DNA from: Nonomuraea wenchangensis
GTDB lineage: Bacteria; Actinomycetota; Actinomycetes; Streptosporangiales; Streptosporangiaceae
NCBI RefSeq assembly: GCF_900111685.1
Contig: NZ_FOHX01000004.1
Span: 377,576 to 441,575 of the forward strand
Length of the DNA stretch: 64,000 bases
Direction: 5' to 3'
In this document: positions 54,482-61,394 of the stretch, in pieces
Position numbering within the stretch: the first letter of the stretch is position 1
Layout: every line of letters starts with the position of its first letter
Notes under the pieces: model-generated
The model's input: the letters and a program-made list of their open reading frames with translations, nothing else
Told to the model about the DNA's origin: nothing
Databases searched by the model: none
Made by a program: the position numbers and the translations under genes

Positions 54482-56140
54482 ATGGCCGATTTTCCCATCG
54501 TCGTCGGGATCAACCGCACCCAGGACGGGTCCATCGCCGTCGCGGTCGGCGACGCGGGCATGTACAGCCTGCAGAAGGAGCGCATCACCCGGCGCAAGCA
54601 CCACTGGGGCCGGCTCGGCGACCTGCCCGACCGCTACCTGCCCGCGATGCCGCTGCTCAAGGAGCCGGTGGACCTCGTGGTCGAGGGATACTCCTCCGAC
54701 GCCGAGATCGAGAACCTGGAGGACTACCACGAGGAGCTGCGCGAGAGCCTGAGCCTCAAGGAGGACGCCCGGATCGTCCAGGTCTCGCACCACCTGAGCC
54801 ATCTCTACAGCGCCTTCCACCCGTCGCCGTTCGAGCAGGCGGCCGGACTGGTCGTGGACAACCAGGGCAGCCCGGTCCGGCGTTTCACCGAGCCGTTCAC
54901 GCCGCCGCCCGGCGCCTCCGGCGACCTGCTGGAGGTCGCCTCCTTCTACCGGTGCACCCGTGACGGCGTCGAATGCCTGGCCAAGCAGCTCTGGCACGGC
55001 GACTGGGCCGACCCGGCCGGGCTCGGCTGCTTCTACGCCCTGCTCACCAAGGCGCTCTGGCCCGAGGGCGAGGGCAACGAGGGCAAGGTCATGGGCCTGG
55101 CCCCGTACGGCGACCCGGACGCGCTCGGTCTGCCGGAGCTCGACGTGCGCGGGCACGAGGTGCTGATCCCGCCCGCGTGGACCGAGCTGTTCGCCCGGCG
55201 CGAGGACTTCCTCTACGAGCCGGGCGGCGAGCCGTTCCGCCGCGCGGCGAACCTGGCCGCCGCCGGCCAGCGCGCCTTCGAGCACGCCCTGGCCGCCCTC
55301 GCGGACTGGCTGCACGCCAGGACCGGCCTGGACAGGCTGGCCTTCGCCGGCGGCACGGCGCTCAACTGCTCGGCCAACGGCCTGCTCATCAGGCGGGGGC
55401 CGTTCCGCGAGGTGTTCGTGCCGCCGAGCCCGCACGACGGCGGCACCGCGATCGGCTGCGCGCTCTACGGGCTGGAGGCCGTCCTCGGCGTCCGCGGCCG
55501 GTGGCGCTGGCGCGACGACTTCCTCGGCCCCGACCCCGACGAGAGCGAGATCACCGCGGCCGTCGGCAGCCTGCCGGACGGCCTGGTCGCCGAGCAGCCG
55601 GATGACCTGATCGCGGCGATGGTGGCGCTGCTGGAGGACGGCCGGGTCGTGGGCCTGCACCAGGGCCGCAGCGAGTCCGGGCCGCGCGCGCTCGGCAACC
55701 GCAGCATCATCGGCGACCCGCGCAGGCCCGACATCCAGGACTACATCAACTACGAGGTCAAGGGCCGCGAGTGGTTCCGGCCGCTGGCCCCGCTGGTGCT
55801 CGCCGAGCACGCCCAGCGCTTCTTCGACGTGGACCGGCCCGCCCCGTTCATGCAGTACGCCACCGAGGTCCGCCCCGAGTGCCGCGAGCTGCTGCCCGGG
55901 ATCACGCACGTGGACGGCACCGCCCGGCTGCAGACGGTGGAGCCCGAGCGCACGCCGTTCCTGCACGCGCTGCTCACCCGCTGGTACGCGCGGACCGGCC
56001 TGCCCGTGCTGATCAACACCTCGCTGAACGGCCCCGGCCGGCCGCTCACCGAGACGCCCGAGCACTCGATCGACACGCTGCGCACCACCGGCATGCACGC
56101 GCTGGTGATGCCGCCGTACCTGATCAGGAAGACGGACTGA
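54482..56140 (+). CDS. NodU/CmcH-family carbamoyltransferase
   Basis: About 552 residues. Transfers a carbamoyl group from carbamoyl phosphate to a hydroxyl, usually in antibiotic or Nod-factor biosynthesis. The N-terminal half has VSHHLSHLYSAF (metal site of the Kae1-like fold) and the C-terminal half has HQGRSESGPRALGNRSI (ATP/carbamoyl-adenylate binding) and LINTSLNGPGRPL. AGGAGG sits before the ATG. No biosynthetic cluster is adjacent in the window, so the acceptor is unknown. Its 3' end overlaps a convergent gene by 17 bp. Confidence 0.9.
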   Translation: MADFPIVVGINRTQDGSIAVAVGDAGMYSLQKERITRRKHHWGRLGDLPDRYLPAMPLLKEPVDLVVEGYSSDAEIENLEDYHEELRESLSLKEDARIVQVSHHLSHLYSAFHPSPFEQAAGLVVDNQGSPVRRFTEPFTPPPGASGDLLEVASFYRCTRDGVECLAKQLWHGDWADPAGLGCFYALLTKALWPEGEGNEGKVMGLAPYGDPDALGLPELDVRGHEVLIPPAWTELFARREDFLYEPGGEPFRRAANLAAAGQRAFEHALAALADWLHARTGLDRLAFAGGTALNCSANGLLIRRGPFREVFVPPSPHDGGTAIGCALYGLEAVLGVRGRWRWRDDFLGPDPDESEITAAVGSLPDGLVAEQPDDLIAAMVALLEDGRVVGLHQGRSESGPRALGNRSIIGDPRRPDIQDYINYEVKGREWFRPLAPLVLAEHAQRFFDVDRPAPFMQYATEVRPECRELLPGITHVDGTARLQTVEPERTPFLHALLTRWYARTGLPVLINTSLNGPGRPLTETPEHSIDTLRTTGMHALVMPPYLIRKTD

Positions 56141-57485
56141 GCGGCGGCTCGCCGAGGCGGTCGAGCACGTTCGCGGTGATGCGCGCGACCGCCGCCGAGC
56201 CGTCCAGCCCGCGCGGCCAGTCGGTGGTCGCGCCGGTGAACACAGTGCCGGTGAACGCGGTGCCCACCCTGGTGTGCAGGCCCATGGTGGCGGCCCTGTT
56301 GCCGAGCCCCCAGCCGGCCGCCGCGCAGTCGCCCACCGCCAGGATGGTGAACCCGCCCGGCGTGCCGTCCTCCCCGGTCGGCACGCGGGGCGGCCTGGCG
56401 GCCCGGTCGAACGCGGCCCCGTCGCACTCGTAGCCCACCAGGCACTCCTCCAGCCCGAACACGTCGCCGTCGCGCAGCCCCGTGCCCGCGTACACCCAGT
56501 GGTCGGCGTGCTGGACGCGGAAGCCGACCGGCTCGGGATGCTCGTCGCGGTCGCGCTCGCCGCCGTTGCGGAAGCTGACGCCGGTCAGCTCGTTCTCCGG
56601 GGGGCCGTGCTCGTGCCAGAAGCCGGTCCGCTCGAAGGTGACCGCGTCCCGGAAGGCGATCCGCCACCAGCAGGTGTTGCCGCCGAAGAAGGCCACGTTC
56701 CGCCCGGCCGCCACGTGCCGGGACACGGCGGCGCGCATGGCGTCGCTCCAGTACTCGTCGTGCCCCGCGCTCACCAGCAGCCGGTACGGCGCCAGCAGCT
56801 CCTCGCCGTCCCGGTGCAGGTCGAGGTCCGTGCAGTAGTCCACCGGGTAGCCGCGCCGGGCCAGCCAGGCCACGAAGCGGCCGTCCCAGTGGACGAACGT
56901 CTGGCGGGGCGTCGGGTCGTACGGGTCGAAGTTCGTCACGTCGTAGGGGGTGGCGCCGGTGCCGCCGCCCGGCCGGTGCAGCGACACCCCCGGAGCCCCC
57001 GGGACATCCCCAGGCTGTGGATGGTCGTACAGGCACCAGCCGCCCGAGACGTTGTAGGCGTGGTAGGTGAACAGCGGCAGCTTGTAGAGGATCCGGGCGG
57101 ACGGGGCCGCCGGGCGCACCACGAAGAGCGCCTTCGCCTCCCGCCCGTCGGGCGTCGTACGGTCAGGGTCGGTGCGGTCGCCGTCGTCGTCGCCCTCGAC
57201 CAGCACCGCCACGTACACCCCGGGCTCGGCCGGGGCGGGCAGCTCATGGCCCGGCCAGGCCGGCAGCGGCTCGCCACGGGCGCCGGTCCCGTCGCGGCCC
57301 CAGTCGTGCGCGGGCAGGTGCGGCGGCGCGTCCGCGCCGGGCAGCCACGGCGACTTCGCCGACAACGTCAGCCCGTCGCCGCACCGGTGGAACTCCACCC
57401 GGAAGCGCGGCGCGTCCGTCGCCGCCCGCAAGGTCAGCGTCCCGCCCGCACGAGGGCTCGGCTGCTCCACGTATCCCCTGATCAC
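56124..57485 (-). CDS. DMFase large-subunit-like C-terminal domain protein
   Basis: About 453 residues, no signal peptide. Resembles the C-terminal half of the N,N-dimethylformamidase beta subunit family: YKLPLFTYHAYNVSGGWCLY, RLLVSAGHDEYWSDAMRAAV, GRNVAFFGGNTCWWRIAF and VYAGTGLRDGD. The His/Asp/Glu residues of GHDEYW suggest a metal or hydrolytic site. The true activity is unknown; the family is widespread in actinomycetes. GTG start without a strong ribosome-binding site. Confidence 0.75.
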   Translation of the reverse strand: MIRGYVEQPSPRAGGTLTLRAATDAPRFRVEFHRCGDGLTLSAKSPWLPGADAPPHLPAHDWGRDGTGARGEPLPAWPGHELPAPAEPGVYVAVLVEGDDDGDRTDPDRTTPDGREAKALFVVRPAAPSARILYKLPLFTYHAYNVSGGWCLYDHPQPGDVPGAPGVSLHRPGGGTGATPYDVTNFDPYDPTPRQTFVHWDGRFVAWLARRGYPVDYCTDLDLHRDGEELLAPYRLLVSAGHDEYWSDAMRAAVSRHVAAGRNVAFFGGNTCWWRIAFRDAVTFERTGFWHEHGPPENELTGVSFRNGGERDRDEHPEPVGFRVQHADHWVYAGTGLRDGDVFGLEECLVGYECDGAAFDRAARPPRVPTGEDGTPGGFTILAVGDCAAAGWGLGNRAATMGLHTRVGTAFTGTVFTGATTDWPRGLDGSAAVARITANVLDRLGEPPLSPSS

Positions 57486-57574
57486 ATCGCCAGGACTACC
57501 CGGTCGTACGACACGAAATAGCAGGTCAGCGTATGTATTGGGTTTGACGTCCCGCGGCGGGTAGCGTCGGCCGC

Positions 57575-58372
57575 ATGCGTGCGTACCTGGTCACACTCAC
57601 GCTCTCGGCCGTGCTCTCCGCCGCGTGCGGCGGCCCGGCCGCGCCCACCGCTGGGCCCGCCGCCGCGCCCGAGGCGGCGCCGCCCGCCTCGCCGGCCCCC
57701 ACGCCCGCGGCGGCCCCGTTGCGGGGCAAGACGGTCGTCCTCGACCCCGGGCACAACGGCGGCAACGCCTCCCACCCGGTCGAGATCAACCGCCCGGTGG
57801 ACGTCATCAACGGCACCAAGCCGTGCAACACGACCGGCACCCAGACCGACGCCGGCTACCCCGAGCACGCCTTCACCTGGGACCTCGCCGGCCGGCTCAA
57901 GCCGATGCTCGAACGCATGGGCGCCAAGGTCGTGCTCACCCGGCCCAACGACAAGGGCGTCGGCCCCTGCGTCACCGAGCGGGCGGCCATCGGCAACGAG
58001 GCGCGGGCGGACGCCGTGCTGTCCATCCACGGCGACGGGGCCGCGCCGCAGGGGCACGGCTTTCATGTGATCATGCCGGGCCTGCTGCCCGGCCACAACG
58101 AGGAGGTGATCGAGCCGTCGCGGCGGCTCGGCCACGCCGTACGCGACGCCTACCGCGCCGGCACCGGCATCCCGTACGCGAACTACGTCGGCAAGGACGG
58201 CCTGCAGACCCGTACGGACCTCGGCGGTCTCAACCTGTCGACCCGGCCGGCGGTCTTCATCGAGTGCGGCAACATGCGCAACCCGGGCGACGCCCGCAAG
58301 ATGTCCAGCCCCGCTTTCAGGCAGCGCATGGCGACCTCACTTGCCACCGGCCTGCGCGACTTCCTGACCTGA
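57575..58372 (+). CDS. N-acetylmuramoyl-L-alanine amidase (Amidase_3), secreted lipoprotein-like
   Basis: About 265 residues. Signal with lipobox-like LSAAC, a Pro/Ala-rich linker (about 20-50) and an Amidase_3 domain with the zinc ligands in VVLDPGHNGG, the Glu in YPEHAFTW and the His in LSIHGDGA, plus the catalytic Glu in FIECGNMRN. Leaderless-style start (TAGCGT box just upstream). Role in cell-wall remodelling. Confidence 0.88.
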   Translation: MRAYLVTLTLSAVLSAACGGPAAPTAGPAAAPEAAPPASPAPTPAAAPLRGKTVVLDPGHNGGNASHPVEINRPVDVINGTKPCNTTGTQTDAGYPEHAFTWDLAGRLKPMLERMGAKVVLTRPNDKGVGPCVTERAAIGNEARADAVLSIHGDGAAPQGHGFHVIMPGLLPGHNEEVIEPSRRLGHAVRDAYRAGTGIPYANYVGKDGLQTRTDLGGLNLSTRPAVFIECGNMRNPGDARKMSSPAFRQRMATSLATGLRDFLT

Positions 58373-58381
58373 ACGGCCGCG

Positions 58382-58567
58382 TCAGACCTCGTGGGAGAGC
58401 GGTTCGCCGCCCACCACGCAGGCGATGTCGTCGAGTTGCACGCTGAGCAGGGTGCCGTTCATGCCGAGCACGAGCACGAGGTCGCGCCGTGAGGGGTGGG
58501 CCAGCATGACCCGGCCGACGACTCCGTTGTCCAAGACCACGGTGGGGCGGCCTGCCGCATAGTCCAT
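58382..58567 (-). CDS. Small protein of unknown function
   Basis: About 61 residues, beta-rich, with no signal (LDNGVVGRVMLAHPSRRDLVLVLGMNG). The ATG was taken because of GAGGG just upstream; the frame is open to 58627. Convergent with the amidase gene. No recognised family. Confidence 0.5.
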   Translation of the reverse strand: MDYAAGRPTVVLDNGVVGRVMLAHPSRRDLVLVLGMNGTLLSVQLDDIACVVGGEPLSHEV

Positions 58568-58675
58568 GCCCTCGTGACTCCTCTCCGAGAGGGACCGGCC
58601 CCCGCCGGACCCTTCTCCCCCCAGCATGCACAGGCGAACGCCGTCACCGCATCGGCCATCCGGACCAATTTCTCG

Positions 58676-58716
58676 CCGGACTTCCTGACTTGGACTTCGG
58701 ACCGAAGAAAGTCCGG
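58676..58716. promoter_or_regulatory. Nested inverted repeats upstream of DUF574 gene
   Basis: Outer arms CCGGACTT/AAGTCCGG enclose the perfect inner palindrome CTTCGGACCGAAG (58695-58707). It ends 54 bp before the GTG of the methyltransferase. It could be a repressor site or leader hairpin. Confidence 0.45.
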
Positions 58717-58770
58717 CTGGTTGAGTAGGATGGCGATCACGTTGCCGCGTGGCTAAGGAGACGGCCTTCC

Positions 58771-59589
58771 GTGACCGACTTAGAACGCCTTCCGCCTGGT
58801 GTCGACCCGACGGTGCCCAGCTCGGCCCGCGTGTACGACTATCTCCTGGGCGGCAAGGACAACCTCGCCGTCGATCGCGAGGTCGCCGACAAGCTCCTCG
58901 CGGTCGCCCCCGACACCCGGCTCGTCGCGCGGGCCAGCCGCCACTTCCAGATCGAGGCCGTCCGCCATCTCGCCGGGCAGGGCATACGGCAGTTCCTCGA
59001 CCTGGGCACCGGCATCCCGACCTCGCCCAGCATCCACGAGACCGTACGCCAGGTGCACCCCGCCTGCCGCGTGGTCTACGTCGACAACGACCCCGTGGTG
59101 CGCCTGCACGCGCAGGTGCTGCTGGCCGACGCGCCCGGCCTCGCCGCCGTCCAGGCCGACCTGCGCCGGCCCGCCGACATCCTCGACGATCCGCAGGTCA
59201 CCGAGCTGATCGACTTCGACCGGCCGGTGTGCGTGGTGATGGTGGGCGTGCTGCACTTCATCATGGACGAGGAGGACCCGGCCGGCATCGTGGCCACCTT
59301 CAGGGACCGCATGGCGCCGGGCAGCCACCTGGTGCTCTCCCACGCGCTGGCGGAGAGCGACCCCCAGGCCGTCGGCCGGCTGCGCGCGTCCACCGACGGC
59401 ACCTCGGCCCAGGCCGGGTTCCGCACCCGTGAGGAGGTGCTGTCGCTGTTCGAGGGGTTCGAGCTCATCGGGCCGGGGCTGGTGCCGGTCCACGAGTGGC
59501 GACTGGGCCCGGACGATCAGGAGGTCCCGCTCATCGACGGGGTGCCCCGCCTGCTCATCGCGGCCGGGGTGGGCCGGGTCAAAGCCTGA
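58771..59589 (+). CDS. SAM-dependent methyltransferase, DUF574 family
   Basis: About 272 residues. SAM binding is indicated by FLDLGTGIPTSPSIHE and VVYVDNDPVV; other family marks are ARVYDYLLGGKDN near the N-terminus and VGVLHFIMDEEDP. Abundant in actinomycetes, mostly without known substrates. AAGGAG lies 10 bp upstream of the GTG. Overlaps the convergent gene by 11 bp. Confidence 0.9.
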   Translation: MTDLERLPPGVDPTVPSSARVYDYLLGGKDNLAVDREVADKLLAVAPDTRLVARASRHFQIEAVRHLAGQGIRQFLDLGTGIPTSPSIHETVRQVHPACRVVYVDNDPVVRLHAQVLLADAPGLAAVQADLRRPADILDDPQVTELIDFDRPVCVVMVGVLHFIMDEEDPAGIVATFRDRMAPGSHLVLSHALAESDPQAVGRLRASTDGTSAQAGFRTREEVLSLFEGFELIGPGLVPVHEWRLGPDDQEVPLIDGVPRLLIAAGVGRVKA

Positions 59590-60151
59590 TCCCCGCGACG
59601 ATCCCGCTGAGCTGAGGGAGGATCGGCTCGGAGGCCATCACGGTGACGGCGACGCCCTCGCGCTCGACCCAGCCGACGTAGTTGCCGTGGCCGAGCGCGC
59701 CGTCGCCCTCCTTGAGCAGCACCTTACGACCGCCGATCTCTGCCTTCACCACGTCCCCCGAGAACGTGCCGAGCTGGAGCGGGGCCTTCAGCGCGTTCAG
59801 GCCGCGCAGGCCGGGGTCGCAGACCACGCGCACCCACAGCGAGCGGTGCTTGCGGTCCACGTCGTCGCGGTCGTCGGACCAGCGGTAGCCGTACTCGGTG
59901 AGGCCGTCGTGGCGGCTCACGGAGACCTCGCCGTACGCGAAGCCGCGCGGCAGGGCCTTGACGCGGACGCCTCTGATCGCGGTGGACCTCCTGGCCGGCC
60001 GGTCGATCGTCGAGTTCTTCGCGCGCTTGACCTCCGTCTTGGACGGCGTCGGGCAGGAGGGGCGTGTGGCCGCCCCGGCGGCGGGGGCGGCGAGCACGGT
60101 GGCGGCGAGCACGGCGGCGGACAGGGCCGCGAGGTGCCGGAATCTGTTCAT
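59579..60151 (-). CDS. Secreted protein of unknown function
   Basis: About 190 residues with a clear signal peptide (RFRHLAALSAAVLAATVLA, cut near AAGAATRP) and a soluble domain rich in basic residues; two Cys (PSCPTPS and VVCDPG) could form a disulfide. No family recognised. ATG 60151 was chosen for the signal peptide. Not obviously linked to neighbours. Confidence 0.7.
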   Translation of the reverse strand: MNRFRHLAALSAAVLAATVLAAPAAGAATRPSCPTPSKTEVKRAKNSTIDRPARRSTAIRGVRVKALPRGFAYGEVSVSRHDGLTEYGYRWSDDRDDVDRKHRSLWVRVVCDPGLRGLNALKAPLQLGTFSGDVVKAEIGGRKVLLKEGDGALGHGNYVGWVEREGVAVTVMASEPILPQLSGIVAGIRL

Positions 60152-60184
60152 GCCCGGGTTGGATGCCCTGCTGATCACAAAAGT

Positions 60185-61327
60185 TCAGTACGTCTTGAGC
60201 TCGATGTCGGTCGCGAACTTGTCGGTCATCTTCATCATCCAAGCGAGGAGGAAGCGGTACTTGAACATCCAGTTCCGCATCCGGATCCGCGACGGGCTCC
60301 CGGGTGCGAGGAAGGGGCCGGCGTTGCCGTTCTCGGAGATCTTGGCGTACGGGCGGAAGACGCGCTCGTACGCGTCGAACGCCGCACGGTGGTCGCCGCC
60401 CGCCGCCGCCAGCTCGCCCGCCAGCACGTACGCGCCCACGACGGCCAGGCCGGTGCCGAAACCGCCCAGCGTGTTGCCGTACGCCGCGTCCCCCAGCAGC
60501 ACCACCCGGCCCCTGCTGTAGCGGTCCACGCGGACCTGGCTGATCGAGTCCAGGTACACACCGGGCGCGCGCCGCACCGCCGCCAGCACCTCCGGCACCC
60601 GCCAGCCCATGCCCGCGTACGCCCGCGCCAGGATGTCCTTCTGCTGCTCGGCGTCGTAACGGTCGTAGTCGAGCGGCTCGGAGGCGAAGACGAAGAACGC
60701 CGGCGCCTTCGGCCCGCCGACGGCCGCCATCCTGCCCGGCTCGTTGTACATCCGCCCGACCGGGCCGAAGTCCTGGTCGAGGTCGGCCAGGGCGTAGTAG
60801 TGGCCGAGGAAACGCACGCAGCCGGACTCGGGGCCGAAGGCGAGGCGGCGGACGTTGGAGTGGATGCCGTCCGCGCCCACCACCAGGTCGAACGTGCGGG
60901 GCGCGGCGCGCTCGAACGTCACGTGCACGCCGTCCGGGGTCTCGGTCAGCGAGGTGATCGAGTCGCCGAAGACGTACTCGCAGGCGGAGGCGGTGCGGTC
61001 GTGGAGGAGCCGGGCCAGGTCGCCGCGCTTGATCTCCAGCTCGCCGCCGGTGAACTCGCCGGGCATGACCGCGAGCGTGCGGCCTTCGGCGTCGATCAGA
61101 TGCTGGTCGCTGCCGCCGGTCTGGAGCGCGCGTACGTCGTCCAAAATGCCCATCCTGGACAGGACCGTGCGGTGGGTCTCGCCCTTGAAGTCCACCGCCT
61201 GGCCGCCGGGGCGCGGCGCCGGGGCCTTCTCGACGACGGTGACGGCGCAGCCGTACCTGATCAGCCAGTGGGCGAGCGCGGGGCCGGCGATGCCGGCGCC
61301 GGAGATGAGAATGTTCAGGTTCTTCAT
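60185..61327 (-). CDS. FAD-dependent monooxygenase, PHBH fold
   Basis: About 380 residues. FAD GXGXXG (LISGAGIAGPALAHWL), DG motif (VVGADGIHSNVRRLA) and the GD motif VVLLGDAAYGNTLGGFG, in which the usual His and Gln are Tyr and Phe. It belongs to the TetX/RdmE-like aromatic hydroxylase group, which modify drugs or polyketides. It lies beside an AfsR-type regulator gene with 67 bp between, which may control it. Confidence 0.88.
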   Translation of the reverse strand: MKNLNILISGAGIAGPALAHWLIRYGCAVTVVEKAPAPRPGGQAVDFKGETHRTVLSRMGILDDVRALQTGGSDQHLIDAEGRTLAVMPGEFTGGELEIKRGDLARLLHDRTASACEYVFGDSITSLTETPDGVHVTFERAAPRTFDLVVGADGIHSNVRRLAFGPESGCVRFLGHYYALADLDQDFGPVGRMYNEPGRMAAVGGPKAPAFFVFASEPLDYDRYDAEQQKDILARAYAGMGWRVPEVLAAVRRAPGVYLDSISQVRVDRYSRGRVVLLGDAAYGNTLGGFGTGLAVVGAYVLAGELAAAGGDHRAAFDAYERVFRPYAKISENGNAGPFLAPGSPSRIRMRNWMFKYRFLLAWMMKMTDKFATDIELKTY

Positions 61328-61394
61328 GTCCAGTAGCCTCGCGACCTGCGCTGACAACCCGGCGACAATCGGCTGACAGCCCTCGGCCCCGCTG

